NCBI GenBank assembly: GCA_026004675.1
Contig: BPJP01000001.1
Location: forward strand, 930,001 to 994,000
Length of the DNA stretch: 64,000 nt
Source of the DNA: Gemmatales bacterium
GTDB taxonomy: Bacteria; Planctomycetota; Planctomycetia; Gemmatales; Gemmataceae
Direction of reading: 5' to 3'
Within the stretch, counting starts at the first letter, position 1. Every line of letters begins with the position of its first letter. The notes beneath the pieces are model-generated. The model was not told where the DNA came from and did no database searches. It saw only the letters and a list, made by a program, of their open reading frames with translations. The position numbers were made by a program, and so were the translations under genes. Of the stretch, positions 17,532-25,333 are shown one piece after another.

Positions 17532-18731
17532 TCAGTGCTGGCGGAGCCATTGTTCGAGGACAGGGTAGAATTGTTGCCGGGAGGTCAGGCCGACGATGGC
17601 GTCATTGTGGCCGGCATCGACACGGAACCCCTGTGCCCGGCCAAAGACGACCAGCGACTTGTCGCGCGAACCGACGTGGTCGTAGAGATAGCGTTGCACG
17701 CTGGGCGGCGCGAACTGGTCAGCAGCGCCGCAGGAAATCAGGATCGGCACGACGACGTTTTTCAGGTTGCGAGCATACGAGAAAGAGTTGTCGGCGCTGC
17801 GCAGTTCGCCGACTTTGGCCAGCGAGGCGTATTGCCGAAGCACGCCGACGGAAGGCACGTCTTTAGCCCAGGTCCGCAGGGCTTCGTAGACTTCCGCTTT
17901 GACATGGTTCTGGTTGAAGAACATATCGTGCAACGTCTTCCTGGTTGCCTGGGCAGGCTGTTTTCTCACCAGTTGGAGTTGTCGTTCGTTGAGCATTTCG
18001 CCGGCGAATTGGCCTACCAGCTGCCCTCGGGGAATGGTCATCTGACTGCCGACGGTGACGAGTTTGCCGATGCCAGGGTTGCGGTAGCGTGTCAGATGAG
18101 CCAGAGCGACGATGCCGCCCATCGAATGGCCGACCCAGGCGACTTGTTGCGCCCCGGTCTTTTGCCGAACGAGATAGACGAATGCCGGCACGTCATAGCG
18201 GATGTGATCGTCGAGGGTCCAATTGGCGAATTTCGGATCGATAGTGGCGTAGCCCGTGGGCGCGATTCTGCCGCCGGTGATCCGCCGGATAGCGCCGCCG
18301 ACGATAGTGGCCGAGGTGTTTTCGAGTTTCCAGACCCATTTTTGGCTGAGGCCGCTGCCGCGCAGGCTGACCGCCCAGACGTCGAAGCCCTTGTCGGCGA
18401 GGTCGTTCGCCAGGCTGCACGAGGGATCGAGGTCCCAGAAGAGGGCGTTGTAGGCCAGACCGTGGCAGAGGATGATCGGCACGGCGTGACGCTTGCGAGT
18501 TCGGGGACGGTAGCGATGGGCGACGAGGTTCCAGCCGTCGGCTGTACGAACGGTGTGGATTTCGGCTGAGCCGGCATGCGGTTCGATCACGGACTCGATC
18601 GTTTCCGGCGCGAACTGCTTGCGAAGCAGGTCCTTGCCGGTTTTTTCGAGAAACTTGCCGAAGTTCTGGGCGGGCGTCCGGGCCGGGAAAATCAGGCAAA
18701 CTGCCCACACCAGGAACAACCGTTGCGACAT
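17532..18731 (-). CDS. secreted alpha/beta hydrolase (lipase/esterase-like)
   Basis: The ATG at 18731 follows GGGGGAGG and gives a signal peptide (MSQRLFLVWAVCLIFPARTPAQ). The 399-residue protein has an alpha/beta-hydrolase fold: oxyanion strand IILCHGLAYN, nucleophile elbow GHSMGG, acid in GAADQFAPP and catalytic His in DAGHNDAI. The N-terminal part (HTVRTADGWNLVAHRYRP) resembles lysosomal-acid-lipase-type enzymes. A substrate cannot be named. A frame open farther upstream overlaps the divergent region and is not used. Confidence 0.88.
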   Translation of the reverse strand: MSQRLFLVWAVCLIFPARTPAQNFGKFLEKTGKDLLRKQFAPETIESVIEPHAGSAEIHTVRTADGWNLVAHRYRPRTRKRHAVPIILCHGLAYNALFWDLDPSCSLANDLADKGFDVWAVSLRGSGLSQKWVWKLENTSATIVGGAIRRITGGRIAPTGYATIDPKFANWTLDDHIRYDVPAFVYLVRQKTGAQQVAWVGHSMGGIVALAHLTRYRNPGIGKLVTVGSQMTIPRGQLVGQFAGEMLNERQLQLVRKQPAQATRKTLHDMFFNQNHVKAEVYEALRTWAKDVPSVGVLRQYASLAKVGELRSADNSFSYARNLKNVVVPILISCGAADQFAPPSVQRYLYDHVGSRDKSLVVFGRAQGFRVDAGHNDAIVGLTSRQQFYPVLEQWLRQH

Positions 18732-18981
18732 GGCCTCCCCCTCTTTTGCGTGCTTGTCTTTTCCACTGCATCGGCAAGGATACGCGACGAAGCCATCGAT
18801 TTTGCGCCGCACGACGGAAGAATTGCGGACAATGGCAGCGACAAAAGTCAAACCCGGAGAGTCAGGAGGACTATGCCGGCCCAAGAGCCACGCCATTTTG
18901 CTCGTGCCGGTTGCCGCCTGGACGCTATCTTGTCCCAAGAGTGTGCGTTTCACCGATTCAACAGGGCATTGGGAGAGAGTC

Positions 18982-19983
18982 ATGCGCTATCGTCGCTTGG
19001 GATCGGCAGGGGTGAAAGTGTCCGAGTTGTGTCTCGGTACGATGATGTTCGGAGGGGCGACCTCGGAGGAGGATTCGATCCGTATCATTCACCGCGCCAT
19101 CGACGACGGGATCAACTTCATCGACACGGCCAACATCTACGCCAAAGGGGAATCGGAACGAATCGTCGGCAAAGCGATTCGCGATCGCCGGGACCAGATC
19201 GTCCTGGCTACGAAAGTGCGCGTCGCCGTTGGCGAAGGACCCAATGACGCCGGGGCCAGTCGATATCACATTCTGCGTGAGTTTGACAAGAGCCTCAAAC
19301 GGCTCGATCTCGACCACGTCGATCTGTACTATTTGCACCAATACGACTGGGACACGCCCTTGGAGGAATCGTTGCGGGCGCTGGACGATCTGGTCCGTCA
19401 AGGGAAAGTGCGCTATCTGGGATGTTCGAACTATTACGCGTACCAGGTCTGCGAAGGGTTGATGATTTCTGCGAAGCAGAACCTGGAACGGTTCAGTTGC
19501 GTGCAGCCGCTGTACAACATCGTGAATCGTGATGCGGAAGTGGAGCTGTTTCCAATGTGCCGGGCGCATGGGATCGGTGCCGCGGTCTATAGTCCGCTGG
19601 CTCGGGGGGTGTTGACCGGCAAATACAAGGCGGGCCAGCCGTTTCCGGAAGGCTCGCGAGCCGCCCGGAACGATACCCGCATCCAGCAGACGGAATTGCG
19701 CGAGGAGAGCTTCCGCGTGGCGGAGGAATTGAGCAAGTACGTGGCAAAGAAGGGCGTTCCGCTTAGCCAGTTCGCCCTGGCCTGGACGCTAGCCAACCCG
19801 ATTGTCACCAGCACGATCATCGGCCCGCGAACCATGGAGCAATACCTCGACAATCTGCAAGCACTCCAGTGCCAAATAACAGCCGAAGACGAGGACTTTG
19901 TCGACAAACTGGTGCCACCTGGGGAACACACAGGGTGGGGGTTCAACGACCCGAATTACCCGGTGAGAGGTCGGCCGAGGTAG
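18982..19983 (+). CDS. aldo/keto reductase
   Basis: A 333-residue cytoplasmic NADPH-dependent oxidoreductase with the (beta/alpha)8 fold. The catalytic tetrad is visible: Asp in FIDTANIY, Tyr in the same motif, Lys in LATKV and His in YYLHQYD. The C-terminal half has the YSPLARGVLTGKY and STIIGPRTMEQ segments of the YajO/Tas-like branch. ATG at 18982 follows GGGAGAGAG. The substrate is unknown. Confidence 0.93.
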   Translation: MRYRRLGSAGVKVSELCLGTMMFGGATSEEDSIRIIHRAIDDGINFIDTANIYAKGESERIVGKAIRDRRDQIVLATKVRVAVGEGPNDAGASRYHILREFDKSLKRLDLDHVDLYYLHQYDWDTPLEESLRALDDLVRQGKVRYLGCSNYYAYQVCEGLMISAKQNLERFSCVQPLYNIVNRDAEVELFPMCRAHGIGAAVYSPLARGVLTGKYKAGQPFPEGSRAARNDTRIQQTELREESFRVAEELSKYVAKKGVPLSQFALAWTLANPIVTSTIIGPRTMEQYLDNLQALQCQITAEDEDFVDKLVPPGEHTGWGFNDPNYPVRGRPR

Positions 19984-20315
19984 TCGGACAAAATGTCCAT
20001 ATCGCTGGGCGACAATAGCAGCGTGGTCCGAGCAACACCGCACATTCATGTGCGAATTCGCACACGCACCAGGTGGCGGTTTAGATTATCTATCTTATCT
20101 ATTTTATCTATTCCTCCGTCAACAAACGGTAGTTGCCGTCAACAAACGGTGATTTCACCGTCAACAAACGGTGTTTGACGGCGGAAGTCGATTGTCAGCC
20201 CAGGCGCAACGTCGTCCGTTTTCCGTCGAATCAGCGGCATTATCGGCACAACGTTTGCACTACACTTGGCTGGTAAGGGGAACGGCAACACTGGTTCGCG
20301 GAAGCGAGGTGAACG
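19984..20315. other. regulatory intergenic region before the CBS/UspA pair
   Basis: No gene. It contains an AT-rich run with four close repeats of TATCTAT/TTATCTA at about 20087-20112 and, directly after it, three 15-bp repeats described separately. Confidence 0.6.
20116..20172. promoter_or_regulatory. three phased copies of CCGTCAACAAACGGT
   Basis: The 15-mer CCGTCAACAAACGGT stands at 20116-20130, 20136-20150 and 20158-20172, and each copy has inverted CCGT/ACGG ends. Starts are 20 and 22 bp apart, close to two helical turns, so bound proteins would sit on one DNA face. The group lies about 145 bp before the CBS-domain gene. It is a likely operator for an unknown regulator. Confidence 0.6.
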
Positions 20316-20795
20316 ATGACCACGGTCAAGAAAACACATCCCCGGCTAGTGCTGAAGGCGGCGACGGCAGAGGATTTGATGACGCCCAACCCGTTGTCGA
20401 TTCGGCAAGATGCGGTCATCAAGGAAGCGGTCGCTTTTCTCACGGACAAGGGGATAACGGCGGCACCAGTGATTGACGATGCGGGCCGGCCTGTTGGGGT
20501 GTTGAGCAGGGCGGACATCGTGGTCCACGACCGTGAAAAGGTGGAATACGTTCCGGCTGCGGCCGATCGCTTCCAAAAGCCGGGCTTTCAAATCGAAAAC
20601 GTCGACCACACCAAGGTCGCCGACATCATGACACCGGTGGTGTTCTCGGTTGCTCCCGACACCAGTGCCAATCGAGTCGTTGAGGAAATGATCAAGCTCA
20701 AGGTGCATCGCTTGTTCGTCGTGGACGACGATGGCGTGCTGATTGGCGTGATTAGTGCGATGGACATTCTGTCGAGGCTGGAACTGGAAGAGTAG
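20316..20795 (+). CDS. CBS-domain pair protein
   Basis: The 159-residue protein consists of two CBS domains: the first with AEDLMTPNPLSIRQDA and GVLSRADIV, the second with VADIMTPVVFSVAPDT and IGVISAMDILSRL. Such stand-alone pairs bind adenine nucleotides and act as energy sensors. GAGGTGA precedes the ATG. A UspA gene follows 13 bases downstream, so the two form a stress operon. Confidence 0.92.
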   Translation: MTTVKKTHPRLVLKAATAEDLMTPNPLSIRQDAVIKEAVAFLTDKGITAAPVIDDAGRPVGVLSRADIVVHDREKVEYVPAAADRFQKPGFQIENVDHTKVADIMTPVVFSVAPDTSANRVVEEMIKLKVHRLFVVDDDGVLIGVISAMDILSRLELEE

Positions 20796-20808
20796 CGAGG
20801 AGGCTGAC

Positions 20809-21288
20809 ATGTTCGCGTTGAATACCATTTTGCATCCGACTGATTTTTCGGAGAGGTCGGACGTGGCGTTTCAGCTGGCCTCGTCGTTGGCGAAGGACCA
20901 TGGGGCGAAGCTGTTGGTGCTGCATGTCGTGCAGCCCAGGGCAGTGGCCTATGGTGAAGCCATCAGCGACCTGGCGTTGAAAGAGTGCATGGAAAAGGCG
21001 TGGCAAGACATCGAGCGTTACCGCGCGAAAGAGGGAAGTGGATTGGTCGTCGAGCACCTGGTCGAAGAAGGTGACCCGGCGACGCGCATTCTGCAAGTTG
21101 CCGCGGATCGCGGTTGCGATCTGATCGTGATGGGGACGCACGGTCGGCGAGGTTTGGCTCGTTTGCTGATGGGGAGCGTCGCCGAGCAGGTGGTGCGAAA
21201 GGCCCCGTGCCCGGTGGTGACGGTGAAGCAGCAATTCCCCGCGCAAACAGAGGAAGCAGCCAAAGCGGAAGCCGCGCAAGCGATGTAA
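20809..21288 (+). CDS. universal stress protein (UspA family)
   Basis: The 159-residue product has the Usp fold: ILHPTDFSERSDVAF at the start, LLVLHVVQP, and near the end the ATP-binding GTHGRRGLARLLMGS, which fits Gx2Gx9G(S/T), followed by APCPVVTVK. The start at 20809 has GAGGAGG upstream. It is 13 bases downstream of the CBS gene; CBS and Usp proteins often work as nucleotide sensors in the same stress response. Confidence 0.95.
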   Translation: MFALNTILHPTDFSERSDVAFQLASSLAKDHGAKLLVLHVVQPRAVAYGEAISDLALKECMEKAWQDIERYRAKEGSGLVVEHLVEEGDPATRILQVAADRGCDLIVMGTHGRRGLARLLMGSVAEQVVRKAPCPVVTVKQQFPAQTEEAAKAEAAQAM

Positions 21289-21296
21289 CAGATCAT

Positions 21297-21397
21297 CTTC
21301 CAGAAGACAGACCGAGCCGAACTGACGGCGAAAGTTGCACCTTGGTAATTTATGAGCTACATCAGTAGCATTAGCAATTGAAGGATCTTCTGGAAGC
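21297..21397. repeat. 10-bp inverted repeat pair between uspA-like and WD40 genes
   Basis: CTTCCAGAAG (21297-21306) and CTTCTGGAAG (21388-21397) are reverse complements 81 bases apart. The second arm ends ten bases before the WD40 gene start. Function unknown. Confidence 0.4.
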
Positions 21398-21406
21398 GAC
21401 CGACCC

Positions 21407-22348
21407 ATGCGACGAATTGGTTATCCGCTGCTTTGGTGGAGTTGGAGTTTTGTAGCGTCTGCCGTGCTGGCGCAGGGTGGAGCTGACTTCGAAGGGCATA
21501 CGGCACTGGTTTATGATTTGGCCTTCCATCCCGCCGGCAACATGCTGGCCAGCGCGGGTTTCGATCATACGATTCGTCTTTGGCAATTCCCGTCGGGCAA
21601 AGAGGTTCGCGTGTTGAAAGGCCATGTTGGGCCTGTTTACAGCGTGGCTTTCAGTCCCGACGGCTCGTTGCTGGCGTCGAGCAGCCACGACAAGATCATT
21701 CGCATCTGGAATCCGGGCGACGGTAGCTTGCTTCGCGAATTGAAGGGGCATACCAGCATCGTGGACGACGTGGCCTTCAGTCCTGACGGCAAGCTGCTGG
21801 CCTCGGCGAGTGCGGACAAGTCGGTTCGCCTGTGGAATCCAGCTGATGGTAGCGAGATCAAGACCCTCGGCAGCCATGACAAGTCGGCGTATGCTGTCGC
21901 CTTTAGCCGGGATGGAAAGCTTCTCGCTTCCGCGGGGGACGATGCCCTCGTACGCATCTGGGATGTGGGGGCCAGGAAACAGGTCCGCAGCCTTCAGGGG
22001 CACGGAGCGGCGGTGACGGGCGTCGTGTTTTCGGCGGATGGCAAACACATCTTCTCTATCGGTTTCGACCGGTACGTTCGCGTCTGGAACAGCGCCGACG
22101 GCAAACCTGTCAAGAAAATGGGGCCGACGCCTGATGACCTCTATGGCATCGCCCTGTCACGTGACGGGAAGAGTCTTGCTACCAGCGGCTACGCCGGCAA
22201 CATCTTCCTTTGGGATATTGCCGCCGGCAAACCTCTGAAGTCGTGGAAACTCAAATTCGGAGCCTATTGCATCGCCTTCTCGCCCGACGGCAAAAACCTC
22301 GTCACGGGACACGACGACCACCACTGCTATATCACGCCGATCCCGTAA
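21407..22348 (+). CDS. secreted WD40-repeat protein
   Basis: The 313-residue protein has a signal peptide (MRRIGYPLLWWSWSFVASAVLAQ) and then seven WD40 blades, seen as repeated VAFSPDGKLLASASADKSVRLW-type units with small changes. This is one complete beta-propeller, expected outside the cytoplasm. The strong blade-to-blade similarity suggests recent duplication. The ligand is unknown. Confidence 0.9.
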   Translation: MRRIGYPLLWWSWSFVASAVLAQGGADFEGHTALVYDLAFHPAGNMLASAGFDHTIRLWQFPSGKEVRVLKGHVGPVYSVAFSPDGSLLASSSHDKIIRIWNPGDGSLLRELKGHTSIVDDVAFSPDGKLLASASADKSVRLWNPADGSEIKTLGSHDKSAYAVAFSRDGKLLASAGDDALVRIWDVGARKQVRSLQGHGAAVTGVVFSADGKHIFSIGFDRYVRVWNSADGKPVKKMGPTPDDLYGIALSRDGKSLATSGYAGNIFLWDIAAGKPLKSWKLKFGAYCIAFSPDGKNLVTGHDDHHCYITPIP

Positions 22349-22546
22349 ATGTTCCAGATCGATCGATCCGATTCTGGCAGCCGAGCAAAAACGACTTTTC
22401 TTCTCGGACCGCAGCACCGATAAACGCTGAAGAAGCCTTAGCGAAGCCATTCTGTGTGCGCCATCGGCAAGAGTTTTCGATCTGGTTCGGCGTCCGGAAA
22501 CCCGAGTTGAAAACTAGAAGCAAACCCGAAACCGTCAGGCGAAGCG

Positions 22547-24286
22547 ATGGAACGTAATGATTGTGCGGGTCAAGAAAGGCCAGGCGTTTTTGCGGTCGAT
22601 GTGCAGTTGGGTTGCGACGCTTTGACCGACTCGCGGTTCGAACGGCCTTTGCGAGTCAATGTAAAAGCCGCCAAACTTTTGGTGAACGCTCCCTGGGTGC
22701 GAACGCTCGGGAAGCTGCAGATGGAGGTTCGCACGCAGGGGTGGAAATTCCCCATGCCTGCAGAAGCAGCCCCGATGACGATGCCGGTTCCCGCGGCGAC
22801 GAACAGCTCCGCTCGTTCCGCTGCTATTCGGAAAAAAGCGACCCGGCTGAAGCCGCCGCGCGAGACGGTGATGCTCAAGGAACGGCTGCTATACATGTTG
22901 CAGCCGCCGCTGGAAAACCTCTTTACCGGTCGCCAGGTTCTTTTACCGCTGAAGCCTTATCCGTACCAGGTCGAAGGCATAGCATTTCTGATGCCCCGGC
23001 ATTCGGCATTACTTGCCGATGAAATGGGTCTGGGCAAGACCATGCAGGCGATCGTTGCCCTGCGCTTGTTGTTCCATACGGGGTTGATTCGGCGTGCTCT
23101 CGTGGTTTGCCCCAAGCCTCTGGTCAATAACTGGTCGCGTGAATTGCAGGTTTGGGCCAACGACGTTCCCTTTGAAATCATCGGCGGGGACGTTGCTGCC
23201 CGAAGAGCGGCGTGGACTATTTCCAATACGCCGCTCAAACTCGTCAATTACGAAATGCTCACCCGAGACGCCGAGTTCGTCTGCGACGACCGGGTTCATT
23301 TCGATATCGTCGTCCTCGATGAAGCCCAGCGCATCAAAAACCGCACGTCGAAAACGGCTCAGGTGATTCGCAGTATTCGTCGGGAACGCAGTTGGGCCAT
23401 GACTGGAACGCCCATTGAAAACAAGCCGGAGGACTTGATCAATATCTTCGCTTTTGTCGATCCCGGCCGCATTCCGCCGGAAACACCAGCACATCGGCTG
23501 CCAGCCCTAACCTCCGATTCGATCCTGCGTCGTACCAAGGAAGACGTTTTGCCGGACCTGCCGGCAAAAACGATTCGCGATACTTATGTCGAATTGACGC
23601 CGGCACAGCGAGCGGCATATGAAATGGCCGAAAAAGAAGGCATCATCCGACTCAACCGCCTGGGGGACACCATCACGGTGCAACATGTTTTTGAGCTGGT
23701 CATGCGGTTAAAACAAATCTGCAATTTCGATCCGTTGACGGGAGAAAGCGCGAAACTGGAACAGTTGCAGGCCGATTTGGCGGAAGTGGCCGAAAGCGGC
23801 CGCAAGGCCATCATCTTTTCCCAATGGGTCGAGCCTCTCGAGTTTCTGGCCGAAGCGTTGAAACCGTTCGGCCCGCTGCAATTTCACGGCGGTGTACCAA
23901 CGCGGGAACGGCAGGCCGTGCTTGATCAATTCAAGCACGATCCGTCCAAACACGTTATTTTGATGAGCTACGGGACGGGCAGCGTGGGCTTGAATCTGCA
24001 GTTCGCCAATTACGTCTTCTTGTTCGACCGCTGGTGGAATCCGGCTATCGAGGACCAGGCGATCAACCGGGCACATCGCCTTGGACAGCGTGAACCGGTC
24101 TTTGTTTACCGCTTCATCGCTCAGGGCACGATTGAAGGCCGAATCGCCGAAGTCCTCGACCGCAAACGCCAACTCTTCAACGACATTATCGAGCAAAACG
24201 GACCGCCACCCAATCTCGGGCTTACCGAAGAGGAAGTGTTCGGGCTATTCGATATCCAGGCCAGACCCAAACGGCTGGCAGCATGA
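22547..24286 (+). CDS. SNF2-family DNA-dependent ATPase
   Basis: A 579-residue helicase-like ATPase. Motif I is DEMGLGKT, motif II LDEAQRIKN (DEAQ rather than DEAH), motif III MTGTPIENK, motif V about GTGSVGLNL and motif VI INRAHRLGQ; the last reads as in SWI/SNF remodellers. An N-terminal region of about 120 residues has no recognised domain. Bacterial members act on DNA-protein complexes such as stalled RNA polymerase (RapA); this one is shorter than RapA and lacks its added domains, so the target is open. Confidence 0.93.
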   Translation: MERNDCAGQERPGVFAVDVQLGCDALTDSRFERPLRVNVKAAKLLVNAPWVRTLGKLQMEVRTQGWKFPMPAEAAPMTMPVPAATNSSARSAAIRKKATRLKPPRETVMLKERLLYMLQPPLENLFTGRQVLLPLKPYPYQVEGIAFLMPRHSALLADEMGLGKTMQAIVALRLLFHTGLIRRALVVCPKPLVNNWSRELQVWANDVPFEIIGGDVAARRAAWTISNTPLKLVNYEMLTRDAEFVCDDRVHFDIVVLDEAQRIKNRTSKTAQVIRSIRRERSWAMTGTPIENKPEDLINIFAFVDPGRIPPETPAHRLPALTSDSILRRTKEDVLPDLPAKTIRDTYVELTPAQRAAYEMAEKEGIIRLNRLGDTITVQHVFELVMRLKQICNFDPLTGESAKLEQLQADLAEVAESGRKAIIFSQWVEPLEFLAEALKPFGPLQFHGGVPTRERQAVLDQFKHDPSKHVILMSYGTGSVGLNLQFANYVFLFDRWWNPAIEDQAINRAHRLGQREPVFVYRFIAQGTIEGRIAEVLDRKRQLFNDIIEQNGPPPNLGLTEEEVFGLFDIQARPKRLAA

Positions 24287-24591
24287 CGGGCTGCGGCCAT
24301 CGACCTCCCCCCTCTTTGGCAGCGATCGTTTCAGACAATCTTTCCCAAACGTTGACAATGGAAAAATCTATTTTTTTAAGCTTTCTGTCGTAATCCGTCA
24401 CAGCAGAACAAGTTACATCAAGACAAATTCCTGTTGCTCCAATTTTAGGGCTTCGCTATATTGTCGGCGGCTTTAATTCTACCCACGCCATTGCTCCTCG
24501 TCGCGATAGGGAGATCGCAGCTTGCCGCTTCCTCATCGTGGTGCTGGGACACGGTTGTCTTGGTCTGAATGCATCAACAAGGAGGCTAGCG
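24287..24591. other. 305-bp region before the CsrA-receiver gene
   Basis: No gene seen. It contains a promoter candidate and would give a 5' leader of about 200 bases before the CsrA-fusion gene. Confidence 0.5.
24352..24380 (+). promoter_or_regulatory. candidate sigma-70-type promoter
   Basis: TTGACA at 24352-24357 is a perfect -35 box; 17 bases later TTTAAG (24375-24380) matches four of six -10 positions. It faces the CsrA-receiver gene that starts 212 bases downstream. Confidence 0.45.
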
Positions 24592-25332
24592 ATGCTCGTC
24601 TTATCACGAAATGTCAATCAGCAGGTGGTTTTCCCGGATCTGGAAGTGGCGATCAAGATTGTGAAGGCGGAGCACGATCGTGTCAAGCTCGGTATCAAGG
24701 CTCCGTCAAATGTTCGTGTCTTTCGGGAAGAGTTGCTCGCGGCTAATCCGGAGTTGGCTGGCAAGAAGTCCTCACGTCACGAAGCGAGAAATTCGTTGAA
24801 CACGATCGCGGTCGGGCTGGCTTTATTGCGCCGTCAGCTCGAAGCAGCTGGCTGCCGGGACGCTCTGGCGACGCTAAATCGGATCGAAGACGAAGTGCGA
24901 TCGTTTTCCCGGCAAGAAACCGAGCAAAGCGGACAAAGCGAACCGCCCGCGAAATCCAAGAATCGGCAGCGCATGTTGCTGGTCGAAGACGATCAAAACG
25001 AGCGCGAATTGCTCGCCGGCTTTCTGCGCATGGCGGGCTTCGATGTCGATACGGCAGGCGACGGTACGGATGCCCTTGACTATTTGCGCGGCCATCTGCC
25101 TAACGCGGTCTTGCTCGACATGATCATGCCCCGCTGTGACGGCTTGACGACAGTGAAAAAGATTCGGGAACGTTATTCCCGAACGCAACTGAAGATTTTC
25201 GCTGTTACAGGGCATACGCCCGAAGAGTTGGGTTGCGTCGAGCAGCAAATCGGTATCGATCGATGGTTTCGCAAGCCGCTCGATCCTCAGCAGCTTCTGT
25301 CGACGCTGCGGAACGAATTGATCGTTGTTTGA
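24592..25332 (+). CDS. CsrA domain fused to a His-containing hairpin and a receiver domain
   Basis: The ATG at 24592 follows AAGGAGG. Residues 1-50 are a full CsrA RNA-binding domain: MLVLSR with Leu4 and Arg6, DRVKLGIKAP, and FREE with Arg45 at the RNA-contact site. Residues 61-108 form a helical hairpin starting SRHEARNSLNTIAVGLALLR, which mimics the H-box of a histidine-kinase phosphoacceptor domain (His63) but has no ATPase domain. Residues 126-244 are a receiver with Asp133/Asp134, phosphoacceptor Asp176 in VLLDMIMP, Thr206 and Lys228. All key residues are kept, so phosphorylation could control mRNA binding. CsrA normally is a 60-70-residue single-domain protein. The GGA in its own ribosome site could allow autoregulation. 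Confidence 0.93.
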   Translation: MLVLSRNVNQQVVFPDLEVAIKIVKAEHDRVKLGIKAPSNVRVFREELLAANPELAGKKSSRHEARNSLNTIAVGLALLRRQLEAAGCRDALATLNRIEDEVRSFSRQETEQSGQSEPPAKSKNRQRMLLVEDDQNERELLAGFLRMAGFDVDTAGDGTDALDYLRGHLPNAVLLDMIMPRCDGLTTVKKIRERYSRTQLKIFAVTGHTPEELGCVEQQIGIDRWFRKPLDPQQLLSTLRNELIVV

Positions 25333-25333
25333 A

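Noticed and set aside
18553-18981. Upstream extension of the aldo/keto reductase frame
   Set aside because: Its first 143 codons overlap the divergent hydrolase start; the ribosome site and family start are at 18982.
22580-24120. GTTCGAA-type motifs taken as tRNA T-loops
   Set aside because: They lie inside coding genes and no cloverleaf could be drawn; no tRNA gene was found in the window.
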